A stretch of DNA of 64,000 nucleotides from Acinetobacter sp. ANC 4178. GTDB taxonomy: Bacteria > Pseudomonadota > Gammaproteobacteria > Pseudomonadales > Moraxellaceae. Location: assembly GCF_004331175.1 (NCBI RefSeq), contig NZ_SJOD01000001.1, positions 186,001 through 250,000 of the forward strand, given 5' to 3'. Below the pieces are notes generated by a model. That model did no database searches and had not been told where the DNA came from. It saw only the letters and a list, made by a program, of their open reading frames with translations. This document shows, in pieces, positions 9,388-20,400 of the stretch. Made by a program: the position numbers and the translations under genes. Every line of letters starts with the position of its first letter. Positions within the stretch are counted from its first letter, which is position 1.

Positions 9388-10308
9388 ATGAACCGTCAAC
9401 AAATTGATGCACTTGTAAAAAAAATGAATGTCGATACCGCACAAGGACCTGTCGATGAACGCATTCAACAAATTATTGTTCGCTTACTTGGCGATCTGTT
9501 CCAAGCCATTGAAGATTTAGATATCCAACCTTCTGAGGTATGGAAAGGCTTGGAATATTTTACCGATGCTGGTCAAGCCAATGAATTGGGCTTATTGGCT
9601 GCTGGCTTAGGTTTAGAGCATTATCTTGATTTACGTGCTGACGAAGCGGATGCCAAAGCAGGTGTTACAGGTGGTACGCCACGTACTATTGAAGGTCCTT
9701 TATATGTGGCTGGTGCACCTGAAACAGTTGGTTTTGCACGTATGGATGATGGCAGTGAATCGGACAAAATTGATACCTTAATTATTGAAGGGATTGTCCG
9801 TGATGCAGACGGTCAAATCATTGAAAATGCCAAAGTTGAAGTTTGGCATGCCAACAGCTTAGGCAACTACTCATTCTTTGATAAATCACAATCGGACTTT
9901 AATTTACGCCGCACCATTTTAACCGATGCACAAGGTCAATATGTGGCTTTAACCACTATGCCTGTGGGTTATGGCTGCCCTCCTGAAGGCACGACGCAAG
10001 CGGTACTGAATAAGTTAGGTCGTCATGGTAACCGTCCATCACATGTGCATTATTTTGTCTCTGCGTCAGGTTTCCGCAAATTAACCACTCAGTTCAATAT
10101 TGAAGGTGATCAATATTTATGGGACGACTTTGCTTTTGCAACCCGTGATGGTTTAGTCGCAACTGCGGTAGATGTCACTGATCCTGCTGAAATTCAACGT
10201 CGTGGTTTAAACAAACCATTTAAGCACATCACATTCAATATTGAATTGGTCAAAGATGCGGCTTCTACTCCTTCAACTGAAGTTGATCGTCGTCGTGCAG
10301 TAGCATAA
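9388..10308 (+). CDS. catA: catechol 1,2-dioxygenase
   Basis: 306 residues, intradiol type. An N-terminal helical dimer domain (about 1-95) is followed by GPLYVAGAPE and the beta-sandwich. The Fe(III) ligands can be placed at Tyr161 (LGNYSFF), Tyr195 (MPVGYGCP), His219 and His221 (RPSHVHYF). It opens catechol to cis,cis-muconate, the substrate of CatB and the inducer of CatM. It stands 122 bases after catC with an AGGAG ribosome site. In A. baylyi ADP1 catA is separate from catBCIJFD; here it is between catC and catI, which puts the entry enzyme in the same run of genes. Confidence 0.96.
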   Translation: MNRQQIDALVKKMNVDTAQGPVDERIQQIIVRLLGDLFQAIEDLDIQPSEVWKGLEYFTDAGQANELGLLAAGLGLEHYLDLRADEADAKAGVTGGTPRTIEGPLYVAGAPETVGFARMDDGSESDKIDTLIIEGIVRDADGQIIENAKVEVWHANSLGNYSFFDKSQSDFNLRRTILTDAQGQYVALTTMPVGYGCPPEGTTQAVLNKLGRHGNRPSHVHYFVSASGFRKLTTQFNIEGDQYLWDDFAFATRDGLVATAVDVTDPAEIQRRGLNKPFKHITFNIELVKDAASTPSTEVDRRRAVA

Positions 10309-10466
10309 CGCTTTAATCGATGAACCATGAATGAGCTAAGGAAATACTTGGCTCATTCTATTCAGTTTCCAAATAACGCTACGATTTTTTAATTCTTACT
10401 CCTCTTTTCGACATTTGATATTTGCACGAATGAAGCAGATCCGAAATCCATGTATGGGTGCTTTAC

Positions 10467-11147
10467 ATGATCAATAAATCCTCGACTTCAATTCATGAAG
10501 TTTTATCCCAGATACAAGACGGCTCAACCATCATGATCGGTGGTTTTGGTACAGCAGGACAGCCTGCTGAACTCATTGACGGGCTGATCAAGCTTGGACG
10601 TAAAGACCTCACCATCGTTAGCAACAACGCAGGCAATGGCGACTATGGTCTGGCGAAACTGTTGAAAGCCGGTGCCGTCAAAAAAGTCATCTGCTCATTC
10701 CCGCGTCAGTCCGACTCTTGGGTCTTCGATGAACTCTATCGTGCAGGCAAAATCGAACTGGAACTGGTGCCTCAAGGCAATTTGGCCTGTCGTATTCAAG
10801 CCGCAGGCATGGGACTCGGCGCAGTCTTCACCCCTACAGGCTTTGGTACCTTATTGGCCGAAGGCAAAGAAACCCGTCACATCGACGGTAAAGATTATGT
10901 ACTGGAATACCCAATCAAAGCTGACTTCGCTTTGATTAAAGCTCAACAAGGCGACCGTTGGGGTAATCTGGTCTACCGTAAATCGGCACGTAACTTCGGT
11001 CCGATTATGGCCATGGCAGCAAACGTGACCATTGCTCAAGTTTCTGAAGTGGTGGAACTGGGTGCTTTAGACCCAGAACACATCATCACCGCAGACATCT
11101 TCGTTCAACATGTGGTACAGGTTCAGCCTGAACCTGTAGCTGTGTAA
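10467..11147 (+). CDS. catI: 3-oxoadipate CoA-transferase subunit A
   Basis: 226 residues from the ATG at 10467; a GTG nine bases upstream is in frame but less likely. It has the CoA-transferase alpha-subunit signature: the glycine loop IMIGGFGTAGQPAELID (about 22-38) and the LVPQGNLACRIQAAGMG block. With CatJ it transfers CoA from succinyl-CoA to beta-ketoadipate. The 158 bases between catA and this gene show no clear terminator, so the operon may continue. Nearly the same pair (PcaIJ) occurs in the protocatechuate branch; the neighbours decide for cat. Confidence 0.92.
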   Translation: MINKSSTSIHEVLSQIQDGSTIMIGGFGTAGQPAELIDGLIKLGRKDLTIVSNNAGNGDYGLAKLLKAGAVKKVICSFPRQSDSWVFDELYRAGKIELELVPQGNLACRIQAAGMGLGAVFTPTGFGTLLAEGKETRHIDGKDYVLEYPIKADFALIKAQQGDRWGNLVYRKSARNFGPIMAMAANVTIAQVSEVVELGALDPEHIITADIFVQHVVQVQPEPVAV

Positions 11148-11160
11148 TCGGGAGAACATC

Positions 11161-11817
11161 ATGAGCTATCAAAAACTCAACCGCAACCAGATTGCTGAAC
11201 GTGTCGCACAAGATATTCCTGATGGGGCTTATGTCAATTTAGGCATTGGCTTACCGACCAAGATTGCCAGCTATCTACCTTCAGACAAAGAGATCTTCCT
11301 GCATTCTGAAAATGGCTTATTGGCTTTTGGTCCACCACCCGCCGCAGGTGAAGAAGATCCTGAGCTGATCAATGCCGGTAAAGAATATGTGACCATGTTA
11401 AAAGGCGGTGCCTTTTTCCATCATGGGGATTCTTTTGCCATGATGCGAGGTGGGCATTTAGATATTGCAGTTCTGGGTGCCTTTCAAGTGGCAGCCAATG
11501 GTGACTTGGCCAACTGGCATACTGGTGCACCCGATGCAATTCCATCGGTAGGTGGCGCGATGGATTTGGCGGTAGGCGCTAAAAAAGTGTTTATCACCAC
11601 CGATCATGTCACCAAAAACGGTGAACCGAAGATTGTGGCAGAGCTGACTTACCCCGCCACAGGACAAAAGTGTGTTGACCGTATTTATACCGATCTGTGT
11701 GTGATTGATGTGACTGCGGAAGGCTTAAAAGTGATTGAGAAAGTTGACGGTTTAAGCTTTGCAGAATTGCAGGCGATGACGGGTGCTCCGTTGGTGGATG
11801 CGACACAACAGAATTAA
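11161..11817 (+). CDS. catJ: 3-oxoadipate CoA-transferase subunit B
   Basis: 218 residues. The beta-subunit signature VNLGIGLPTKIASYL (about 24-38) and the SENGLLAFGP block with the catalytic Glu that forms the enzyme-CoA thioester (near residue 51) are present. It starts 13 bases after catI and shares its job. A pair of strong palindromes follows in the gap before catF. Confidence 0.93.
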   Translation: MSYQKLNRNQIAERVAQDIPDGAYVNLGIGLPTKIASYLPSDKEIFLHSENGLLAFGPPPAAGEEDPELINAGKEYVTMLKGGAFFHHGDSFAMMRGGHLDIAVLGAFQVAANGDLANWHTGAPDAIPSVGGAMDLAVGAKKVFITTDHVTKNGEPKIVAELTYPATGQKCVDRIYTDLCVIDVTAEGLKVIEKVDGLSFAELQAMTGAPLVDATQQN

Positions 11818-11837
11818 TGATTTGAATCCCCCTAAAT

Positions 11838-11905
11838 CCCCCTTTGCTAAAGGGGGACTTCTCTAGCATAAAGTGCGGTGGGTCTCCCTCCTTTTTAAAG
11901 GAGGG
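11838..11905. repeat. two REP-like palindromes between catJ and catF
   Basis: 11838-11845 (CCCCCTTT) pairs with 11849-11856 over three bases, and 11886-11894 (CCCTCCTTT) pairs with 11897-11905 over two bases. A third relative is at 13168-13188. Short C/G-rich palindromes with a TTT/AAA core stand out in an AT-rich genome and resemble interspersed repeats. They may also modulate mRNA stability between operon genes. No T run follows, so they are not classical terminators. Confidence 0.65.
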
Positions 11906-11934
11906 ATTAAGGGAGGATTAAGAGAAGAATAGAT

Positions 11935-13140
11935 ATGAAAAACGCTTATATCATCGATGCCATCCGTACCCCATTTGGTCGTTATGCAGGTGGTTTAGCC
12001 CCAGTCCGTGCCGATGACTTGGGTGCCGTGCCAATTCAAGCCTTAATGCAACGCAATCCGAGTGTGGATTGGAAACAAGTCGATGACGTGATCTACGGCT
12101 GTGCCAACCAAGCGGGAGAAGATAACCGTAATGTCGGTCGTATGTCAGCATTGCTTGCAGGTTTACCGGTTGAAGTGCCTGCCACAACTGTGAACCGTTT
12201 ATGTGGTTCATCACTCGATGCGATTGCGATGGCTGCCCGTGCAATTAAAGCGGGTGAAGCGAATCTGGTTATCGCAGGGGGCGTAGAAAGTATGTCTCGT
12301 GCTCCCTTTGTGATGGGTAAATCAGAAACGGCTTATGGCCGTAGCCAGAAGATTGAAGACACCACCATGGGATGGCGTTTTATCAATCCGAAGCTGAAAG
12401 CCATGTATGGTGTAGAGACCATGCCACAAACCGCAGAGAATGTGGCACAGCAATTTCATATTGATCGTGCAGATCAAGACCAGTTTGCCTTGACGAGTCA
12501 ACAGCGCACAGCAACCGCGCAAGCTCAAGGCTTTTTTAAACATGAGATCGTCCCTGTGAGTATTGCGCAGCGTAAGGGGGATCCGATTGTGGTGGATACC
12601 GATGAACATCCTCGTGCATCGACCACATTAGCAGGTTTGGCTAAACTGAAGCCAGTCGTCACAGCAGAAGGCACCGTCACAGCGGGAAACGCGTCAGGCA
12701 TCAATGACGGTGCGGCTGCTGTACTGATTGCTTCAGAACAGGCGATTCAGCAATACCAACTTAAACCACGCGCCAAGATTATTGCTTCTACCGCTGTGGG
12801 TGTAGAACCGCGCATCATGGGCTTTGCCCCAGCGCCAGCGATTAAGAAGCTTCTTAAACAAGCCAATCTCAGTATTGAACAGATGGATGTGATTGAGCTG
12901 AATGAAGCCTTTGCGGCACAGGCACTGGCAGTGACCCGTGACCTCGGTCTGGCAGACGATACAACACAAGTGAATCCAAATGGTGGGGCGATTGCGATTG
13001 GTCATCCATTGGGTGCATCGGGTGCACGTTTAGTCACCACAGCTTTAAACCAATTGGAACAAACAGGTGGTACCTATGCCTTATGTTCGATGTGTATTGG
13101 GGTCGGTCAAGGTATTGCAATGATTATTCAGCGCGTTTAA
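11935..13140 (+). CDS. catF: 3-oxoadipyl-CoA thiolase
   Basis: 401 residues. Thiolase motifs are complete: the acyl-accepting Cys in NRLCGSSLDAI (near residue 90), the GGVESMSRAP block, NEAFAAQAL with the Asn-Glu pair (near 322), GHPLGASGAR with the active His (near 359) and the second Cys in CSMCIGVGQG (near 389). It cleaves beta-ketoadipyl-CoA to succinyl-CoA and acetyl-CoA, the last step of the pathway. PcaF is almost identical; the cat context decides the name. Confidence 0.94.
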   Translation: MKNAYIIDAIRTPFGRYAGGLAPVRADDLGAVPIQALMQRNPSVDWKQVDDVIYGCANQAGEDNRNVGRMSALLAGLPVEVPATTVNRLCGSSLDAIAMAARAIKAGEANLVIAGGVESMSRAPFVMGKSETAYGRSQKIEDTTMGWRFINPKLKAMYGVETMPQTAENVAQQFHIDRADQDQFALTSQQRTATAQAQGFFKHEIVPVSIAQRKGDPIVVDTDEHPRASTTLAGLAKLKPVVTAEGTVTAGNASGINDGAAAVLIASEQAIQQYQLKPRAKIIASTAVGVEPRIMGFAPAPAIKKLLKQANLSIEQMDVIELNEAFAAQALAVTRDLGLADDTTQVNPNGGAIAIGHPLGASGARLVTTALNQLEQTGGTYALCSMCIGVGQGIAMIIQRV

Positions 13141-13167
13141 CAAATCATAACTATTTAAGATATTTCC

Positions 13168-13188
13168 CCTCCCTTTTTTAAAGGGAGG
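13168..13188. repeat. REP-like palindrome between catF and catD
   Basis: CCTCCCTTT (13168-13176) pairs with AAAGGGAGG (13180-13188) over TTT. It is the same kind as the palindromes at 11838-11905 and again occupies an intergenic gap of the cat operon. A further GGGAGGG copy lies a few bases downstream and doubles as the ribosome site of catD. Confidence 0.6.
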
Positions 13189-13202
13189 TCGGGAGGGATT
13201 TT

Positions 13203-14021
13203 ATGCCAACATTTATTTCAAATGATGCAACCATCAATTACGCAACTTTTGGTGATGCCTGTAATCCTGCTTTGGTATTTTCTAATTCTTTGGGGACCAA
13301 TTATGGCATGTGGCAACAGCAGTTTAATGCTTTAAAGGAACAGTTTTTTGTGGTGTGTTATGACTCGCGTGGTCATGGTGCTTCGTCTACCCCGCAAGGT
13401 CCTTATCACTTGCAGCAGTTGGGTGAGGATGTGATTCATTTGCTGGATCATTTAAAGATTCAACGCGCTGCATTTTGTGGGATTTCGATGGGGGGCTTAA
13501 CTGGTCAATGGTTGGCTATTCATTATCCTGAGCGGTTTAGCCATGTGGTGGTGTGTAATACGGCGGCCAAAATTGGTCAGGAGCAGGCTTGGCTGGATCG
13601 GGCAGCGTTGGTCAGATCTCAAGGTTTACAATCCGTTGCGGACAGCGCAGCTTCGCGATGGTTTACAGTTCCCTTTATCCAAAGCAACGCGGCAACGGTT
13701 GCAACGCTTTCAAACGACTTAGGTGCTGGCAGCCCAGAAGGTTATGCGAGTTGTTGTGAAGCTTTGGCTAAAGCGGATGTTCGGGAGCAGTTAAAGACAA
13801 TTACGGTGCCTGTATTAATTATTGCAGGACGGCAAGATCCTGTGACAACCGTGGCGGATGCTGAGTTTATGCAGAGTCAGATTCCGAAGAGTCAGTTGGT
13901 AGCAATTGATGCTTCGCATATTTCTAATGTGGAACAGCCAATCCCGTTTAATGAAGCTTTAAAGCAATTTCTATCGAATCATTCAACTAAACCGCTAGAA
14001 AAAGCTGAGTTTGAAGCCTAA
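13203..14021 (+). CDS. catD: 3-oxoadipate enol-lactonase
   Basis: 272 residues, alpha/beta hydrolase. The oxyanion segment VFSNSLGTNYGMW (near 20-32), the nucleophile elbow FCGISMGGLTGQ (Ser near 98), the acid in IAGRQDPVT (near 218) and the His in DASHISNVEQP (near 245) are visible. It hydrolyses beta-ketoadipate enol-lactone to beta-ketoadipate, between CatC and CatIJ. It is the last gene of the cat operon; the ATG is preceded by GGGAGGG. A hairpin follows 30 bases after the stop. Confidence 0.93.
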   Translation: MPTFISNDATINYATFGDACNPALVFSNSLGTNYGMWQQQFNALKEQFFVVCYDSRGHGASSTPQGPYHLQQLGEDVIHLLDHLKIQRAAFCGISMGGLTGQWLAIHYPERFSHVVVCNTAAKIGQEQAWLDRAALVRSQGLQSVADSAASRWFTVPFIQSNAATVATLSNDLGAGSPEGYASCCEALAKADVREQLKTITVPVLIIAGRQDPVTTVADAEFMQSQIPKSQLVAIDASHISNVEQPIPFNEALKQFLSNHSTKPLEKAEFEA

Positions 14022-14051
14022 CGGTACTTTGTATTTACAATAGCTAGACAG

Positions 14052-14086
14052 ATCTTGCTTCAGTTAAATCTAGCTTGAGGCAAGAT
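14052..14086 (+). terminator. hairpin after catD, probable terminator
   Basis: ATCTTGCTTCA (14052-14062) pairs with TGAGGCAAGAT (14076-14086) with one G-T pair and a 13-base loop, followed by TCTTTTCG. The T tract is short, so termination may be partial. Confidence 0.5.
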
Positions 14087-14231
14087 TCTTTTCGACTAAA
14101 ATATACATCTCTCTCCCTTCTATCTTGAATTTCAAATAATCCCTCCAATATGCATATGCTTGTTTAAATTCATGTTCTATCCCTTCAAAGTCAAAAATAT
14201 AACGCATCCGACGTTGAATAAAATCTTGCAT
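14070..14231 (-). CDS. hypothetical small protein (53 residues), doubtful
   Basis: An open frame of 53 codons begins with an ATG at 14231 and ends with TAG at 14070. The product is rich in aromatic and charged residues (FEGIEHEFKQAYAYWRDYLK). No ribosome site is evident and its 3' end overlaps the hairpin after catD. It could be a real small gene or the remnant of a larger one. No family recognised. The rest of the 14,022-14,419 gap has only two weak hairpins (14251-14267 and 14296-14324) and the terminator at 14355-14386. Confidence 0.3.
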   Translation of the reverse strand: MQDFIQRRMRYIFDFEGIEHEFKQAYAYWRDYLKFKIEGREMYILVEKNLASS

Positions 14232-14354
14232 TGATTTGTTCTATTTAAGTGTTGCCAATAAGGCAACGAAATGCTTATTAAGTTGCTATTGTTCCAGCCC
14301 TAAAACTTTTAGATGATAAGGGCTCAACACAAGGAATCCGCATAAGATGGTAGA

Positions 14355-14386
14355 TAATAAAAAGTACTAGAGGAGTTATCCTCTAG
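14355..14386 (-). terminator. terminator of the RTX gene
   Basis: On the leftward strand CTAGAGGA (14379-14386 side) pairs with TCCTCTAG (14367-14374 side) over four bases, followed by TACTTTTTATTAT. It lies 34 bases after the stop of the giant gene. Confidence 0.75.
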
Positions 14387-14419
14387 CACTTTAATTCTTC
14401 AAATCAAGTTTTGTATTAA

Positions 14420-17400
14420 TTAAACAACAACTTGTTGATTATTGAGTAGATCATTTAAATTGGTATTCACACTATTTAATGTCAGCAGTAAGGTACTATT
14501 ATAACTCGTCCCACTTCCATCTCTATCTATGTAAAGCTGCGTATTAGAACCACTTACCAATGTTTTGATATATGGATCTAGGCTACTAGTATCATAATTA
14601 CCAGTGAAATTAATGAGCAAATCACCAAAGTCAATTTTATCCGCATTCATGTTGGTCGAAACATTGCCAACCGTAAAATCTGACCAACTATCTGTACCAT
14701 TACCCCCAGCAGCTTCTGATGCAACCAATAGCTGATATATCAACGTATCCGATCCAGTTCCACCTGTAAATTGATCATTACCGCCTTGACCATCTAAGAT
14801 ATCATTACCAGCCCCACCATTCAGAATATTTACCTCACTATTGCCAATAAGTGTATTATTGAGTGTATTTCCTATTGCATTTATCGCTGTTGTACCAGTC
14901 AGTGTAAGGTTCTCTAGGTTATTGCCTAGTGTATATGTCACCGAGCTACGAACCGTATCAATACCCTCATTAGTATTCTCTGTAATCGTATCAGTTGTAC
15001 TATCAACAGCATAGACATCATTACCTAGACCACCCAGCAATTTATCATTTCCGGCACCACCATCTAGATAGTCATCACCTGCTCCACCCGTTAAGGTATT
15101 AACTGCACTGTTCCCTATAAGCGTATTATTAAGTGCATTTCCTGTAGCATTTATTGCTGTTGTACCAGTCAGTGTAAGGTTCTCTAGGTTATTGCCTAGT
15201 GTATATGTCACCGAGCTTCGAACTGTGTCGATACCTTCATTGGTATTCTCTGTAATCGTATCAGTTGTACTATCAACAACATAGACATCATTACCTAGAC
15301 CCCCCAGCAATTTATCATTGCCTGCACCGCCATCAAAGTAATCATCACCAGCTCCACCAGTTAAGGTGTTGATTGCACTATTTCCCAGCAATGTGTTGTT
15401 AAGTGCATTACCAGTTCCGTTAATTGCGGTTGTTCCTGTTAAAGTGAGATTTTCGACATTATTGCCTAAGGTATAGGTGATGCTGCTTTGGACAGTGTCT
15501 ATTCCTTCATTAGCATTTTCATTGACGATATCCGTGGTGCTATCAACAACAAAGATGTCATCGCCTTTACCACCATACATGGTATCGTTGCCCGTACCGC
15601 CATTGAGCGCGTCATTTCCAGATTGGCCATACAGTATGTCATTACCCGCTAGTCCAGTGATCGTATCATTCCCCGATGCACCATAAAGCGTATCAACACT
15701 ACTCGTTCCGTTTACTGTCAAATTCTGAACCACAAATGTAAGTTTGAATACATCTGACACAGTCTGGTTTGCAGTATCTTTGGCGGTAATTTTAATATTT
15801 AAGGCCGCAGCATAATCTGGAGAAGTTCCGCTTAAGACCTTTGTACTCGCATTGAATGTTAACCATGCTGGTAGTGGGCTTCCGTCTTCTAAGGTTGCTG
15901 TATAGGTTAGGGTATCACCATCAAGATCCTTAAATGTAGTTGAAGGAACGGTATAACTAAATGCTTTCGCATCTGTAACACTCTGATCTGCAATTGGATT
16001 CAATACAGTTGGTGCTTGATTAGGTGGATTCACTTTCAAAGTAAAGGAGGTTCCTGTTCCAAGACCATACATATCAGTTCCCCAATAGAAGAAAGACAAA
16101 TTACCAGTGACATTCGATGATGGGGTGCCAGATAGGGTTTGTGTGGCAGCATCGAAGTTTAGCCAAGATGGTATCGGTTGATATTGTCCATTGCTGTCTT
16201 TGGTTGTGAGCGTGATCTTATAACTTAAGTAGTCCCAAGTGTCCTGATCGATAATTACATTACTCGCGAACTTATAGCTAAATACTGTTCCTTGGTTACT
16301 AGTAATCGTCGGAATCACAGCATTTACTGTTGGAGCATGGTTATTCGCAGCACGATTGACCAACGTATCTATATCGCTACTGGTCCAGACAGTCCCTGAA
16401 TCAAATTCAATTTGATCCATTTTATAGGTATTACTCACTGTATCCGCGACATAATAGTTAGATAACCAAATATGATCACTCGTTCCTTTAAAACTAAGAT
16501 AAACACTATTGCCATACTTTTGAGCAAAGACATCGCTACTATAATAGCCCTGAATTTGTAATGTATTGGTTGCGCTTAGATCATCATAGAAACTGTAGGT
16601 ATCTGTTCCACCACCTTTGGTATAGATATAGGTATCATCTCCACCTAAACCATCAATATAATTGTCTTGTGCATTACTGGTAATAATATTATCTAATTCG
16701 TTACCAAACGCAGTTTTAGCACTACCCTTTAAAACAAGGTTTTCAATATTATCTTCTAATAATCGGTAGTTATTTGTTAGTACTGGATTACCATTTTCAT
16801 CCTGACCAATGAATCGTGCATCTTGCCAACGTTCAATGGTATCTGTACCAGCATCAAAATCTTCCTCGACCTGATCACCATCAATGATACGGGTATTTCC
16901 ATCTTCGTCAGTAATAATGGTATCAGTTACATCAACGACATAATAATCATCACCTGCACCACCAGCCATATAGTCGCTACCTGTACGACCATCTAGGTAG
17001 TTATTTCCGTTGTTGCCTATCAAATTATTATTAGCTATGTTCCCTAATAAATAACTATCACTAAAACCAAATAATTCAATCGCTTCAAATTGGCTATTTT
17101 CTAGATCTACATTGCCTACATCATATTGGTACTTGATTGTGTCATAACCACCAGTTTCACTCGCTAACTGGAGTGTATCTAGTCCATCTACAATATAAGT
17201 ATCATCTCCTGAGCCACCTTTTAATATATCTGCACCTTCACCTCCATTCATGTAAGCCCCATCATTGTTAGCAATTAAGGTATCATCACCTTTACCACCA
17301 TAAAAATGTCCACTTCCCATTAGGATATCATTACCATCGCCACCATAAACCGTGGCATTATGCTGGATTTTGATAATATCATTTCCATCACCACCATATG

Positions 17401-20400
17401 CATTTCCTGCTTGGATTATGATTAAATCATCCCCATTTTCACCATAAGCAATTCCATTATTTATTGCTATTGCATCATCCCCTTCACCTCCATACACATC
17501 GCCTGATTTAAGTGTGATTGAATCATTACCATTTCCACCATAGACAGTACTTGTTACCTCCATAATTTCAATAGTATCATTTCCATCTTTTGCATAAATA
17601 TAATGATTATTATAATATGAAACCAAATTACTTTTGCTCGTTAAATCAGATATAAAATCATTTGAATTTGTATAAATAAACTCTGTATATGTTCCATTCA
17701 TCAAATCCATCAACTTTGCATTTGTTGCACTCGTTTCAAATGCAAATTCTCCTGTATACATATCATAATAACGAACACCAGGAATAAAAATATCCAAATT
17801 TCCAATTTTATCGAAATCATTTTTACTATTTAATTCAATTAATGAAAAATAGATTCGACCATCTTTAATAAAACTCATTACCCCTGTATTAATATCATAA
17901 CTAGCCTGCAACAAAGTCCGCATTATACCGCCTGAGCTTCCAGAAATATATGACCACAGTACACGATCATTTAAAGATATCAGCCCTACTCCATCTGCAT
18001 CACTAATTTTATAGTTTCCATGTAAATATTGTTTATCTCCAATATTATAATTATCATACCCATTACCCCCATAAAAATAACTTCCGTCTCCTCCACTCAA
18101 CCTATCATCACCATCACCACCGAATAGTGATCCACTATTACCGTAACTCGTAATATTATCATTCCCACTATCGCCATATATTGTATTATTACCATAACCT
18201 CCTAAAATATTATCATCACCATCCCCCCCATATGTAACACTACCTTTATTACCAGTAGAGATATTATCATTTCCGCCTCTAGCATATATCGTATTTAATA
18301 TATCCACAGAATTAATTTCATCATTATTCTCCGTACCAAAAATTTCTATCTTTGAAATATTATCTATAATTTTTTTGTAATTCCAGATAGTTCCATCTGA
18401 AAACTCAAGCTCAGCTATAGAATAATTTTCTGAGAAACCATATCTAGTAGACATAGTATCCTTAAAATTTTTAATGATAATTTTATCATTCACTCCATAT
18501 GTAATTTCTAAATCATTACCCACTAAAATTAATAAAACTTCTTCTTTTAAAACATCCTGAAATTTAATTCTATTATATTTACCATCTTGTTTAGCAAAGT
18601 CTTCAAATACATTATCTGATAATTTTACTCCCCAATTTATTTCTGTTCTTTTTGCATTCATCTCATCAGAATTATCTAAATAAGTATAAAAATCATATAT
18701 CTTATCTACACCACCTCCTCGATTAAAGATATATGTATCATTACCCCGACCACCAAAGAGACTATCGTTTCCTTTTCCACCAATAATAATATCATTCCCT
18801 TTTTCATAATACATTAATGAAACAGTCCCATTTTCATTAATAACAGCATAATTCCCTCCTAAATCACTGTCTGAGTCATCAACTATATCTGCATAGATCA
18901 GATCATCTTTATTACCACCAGTTATTACATCATCTCCTTGCAGAGCAATCATTTTATTATTGAGATAAACTTCCCCTGCTAATACGTCATTACCAGCAGT
19001 TCCAAATATTTCTGATTTTAGTTTTTCTAAAATTTGATCTTTTAACCAAACTTCATTGTTGGAAAAGACCAGTTCAAATTTTTCTGAGTGATTAAAATAG
19101 TCCATGATGAGAATATGAGAATTTTCACCATAGGAAATTGTTAAGTCACCATCAGAAAGAACGTGAAAAGAGATTTGGTTAGATAAACTACTTTTTAATT
19201 CAATTTTATTTAAACCATCTGAGTCGACAATAACATCATCACCATCATTATCTTTAAAAATATACTGGTCATTGCCTAATCCACCATAGAGCGCATCATT
19301 ATCCAATCCCCCAATTAGCGTATCATCTCCCTTCTCCCCATTGATTTCATCATTGCCAAATCCACCTTGAAGAGTATCGCTACCATCACCAGCAGATATT
19401 GTATTATTCCCAGAGTTTCCTATAATTTTATTGTCTAGGTAATTCCCAACAATGTGAAAATCTCCAGTACCTAACATTACAACATTATTCTGATTTGAAT
19501 CTAAAACATAATCATGATTAACAGAAATATATCCACCAAAGTTTGCTATAAAATCATCTTTTAAATATGTAATTCCATTAATAATAATGCTTTCAAATTG
19601 ATTGATATCCAATTGAATAGAACTATAAAAATTTAATAATAAAATAGTGTCTCTGGCTAATACCAAATTTAAGTTATCCAATCCATTGTTTAATATTATA
19701 ATTTTATTATTATGATCTACATCAATGATCTGGTCATGCCCTAAGTTTCCATTAAAAATATAGGTATCCTTCCCGGCTCTGCCTTGCAGGAGGTTATTTG
19801 CAGCATTTGAAATCAGAGTATCATCGCCTGTTCCTCCGATTGCATTTTCAATCACCGTACCATAACCAATGAAGTTCTGACCTGCTTCTAAAATACTCTG
19901 TGAGTTTTGTCCGATGTAACTCCATCCGCCCGCATTCAGGTCAATATAAACATTCTGTGTCAAGGTAGATGCATTAAAAGTATCTATCCCATTCCCATCC
20001 CAAATATACTTATCGGCAAAGGTATAGGTATCATTCCCCATACGAACATTTTGATTAACTCCATACAAATATTGCAGACTTGCCAAATCATAAAGTTTGA
20101 GATTCGTATCATTAACACCATTGCTGGTATAGGACATGAGGGTATTATTTTGATTATTCTCTAATTCTGGTAAAACTGGTGCTTCAAATGGATGTTTTAA
20201 CCCTAGAGCATGGCCTATTTCATGGAGTAAGACTTCAAATCCGTCTGAACCTTCACCTAAATCAGTTAATACTTCAAAAATCAACGAATTGAGATGTATT
20301 TCTCCTGTCTGAGCACTTGCATAACCAGCAGCCGCACTCGCATCTGCACTAGACAAATCATCTAAATAGAATTTTAAATCTCCAGTACCAGTCTCTGATT

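Noticed and set aside
9360-9393. ATAC-N7-GTTA before catA as a CatM site
   Set aside because: The second half does not match GTAT and the stretch is the ribosome-binding region; likely chance.
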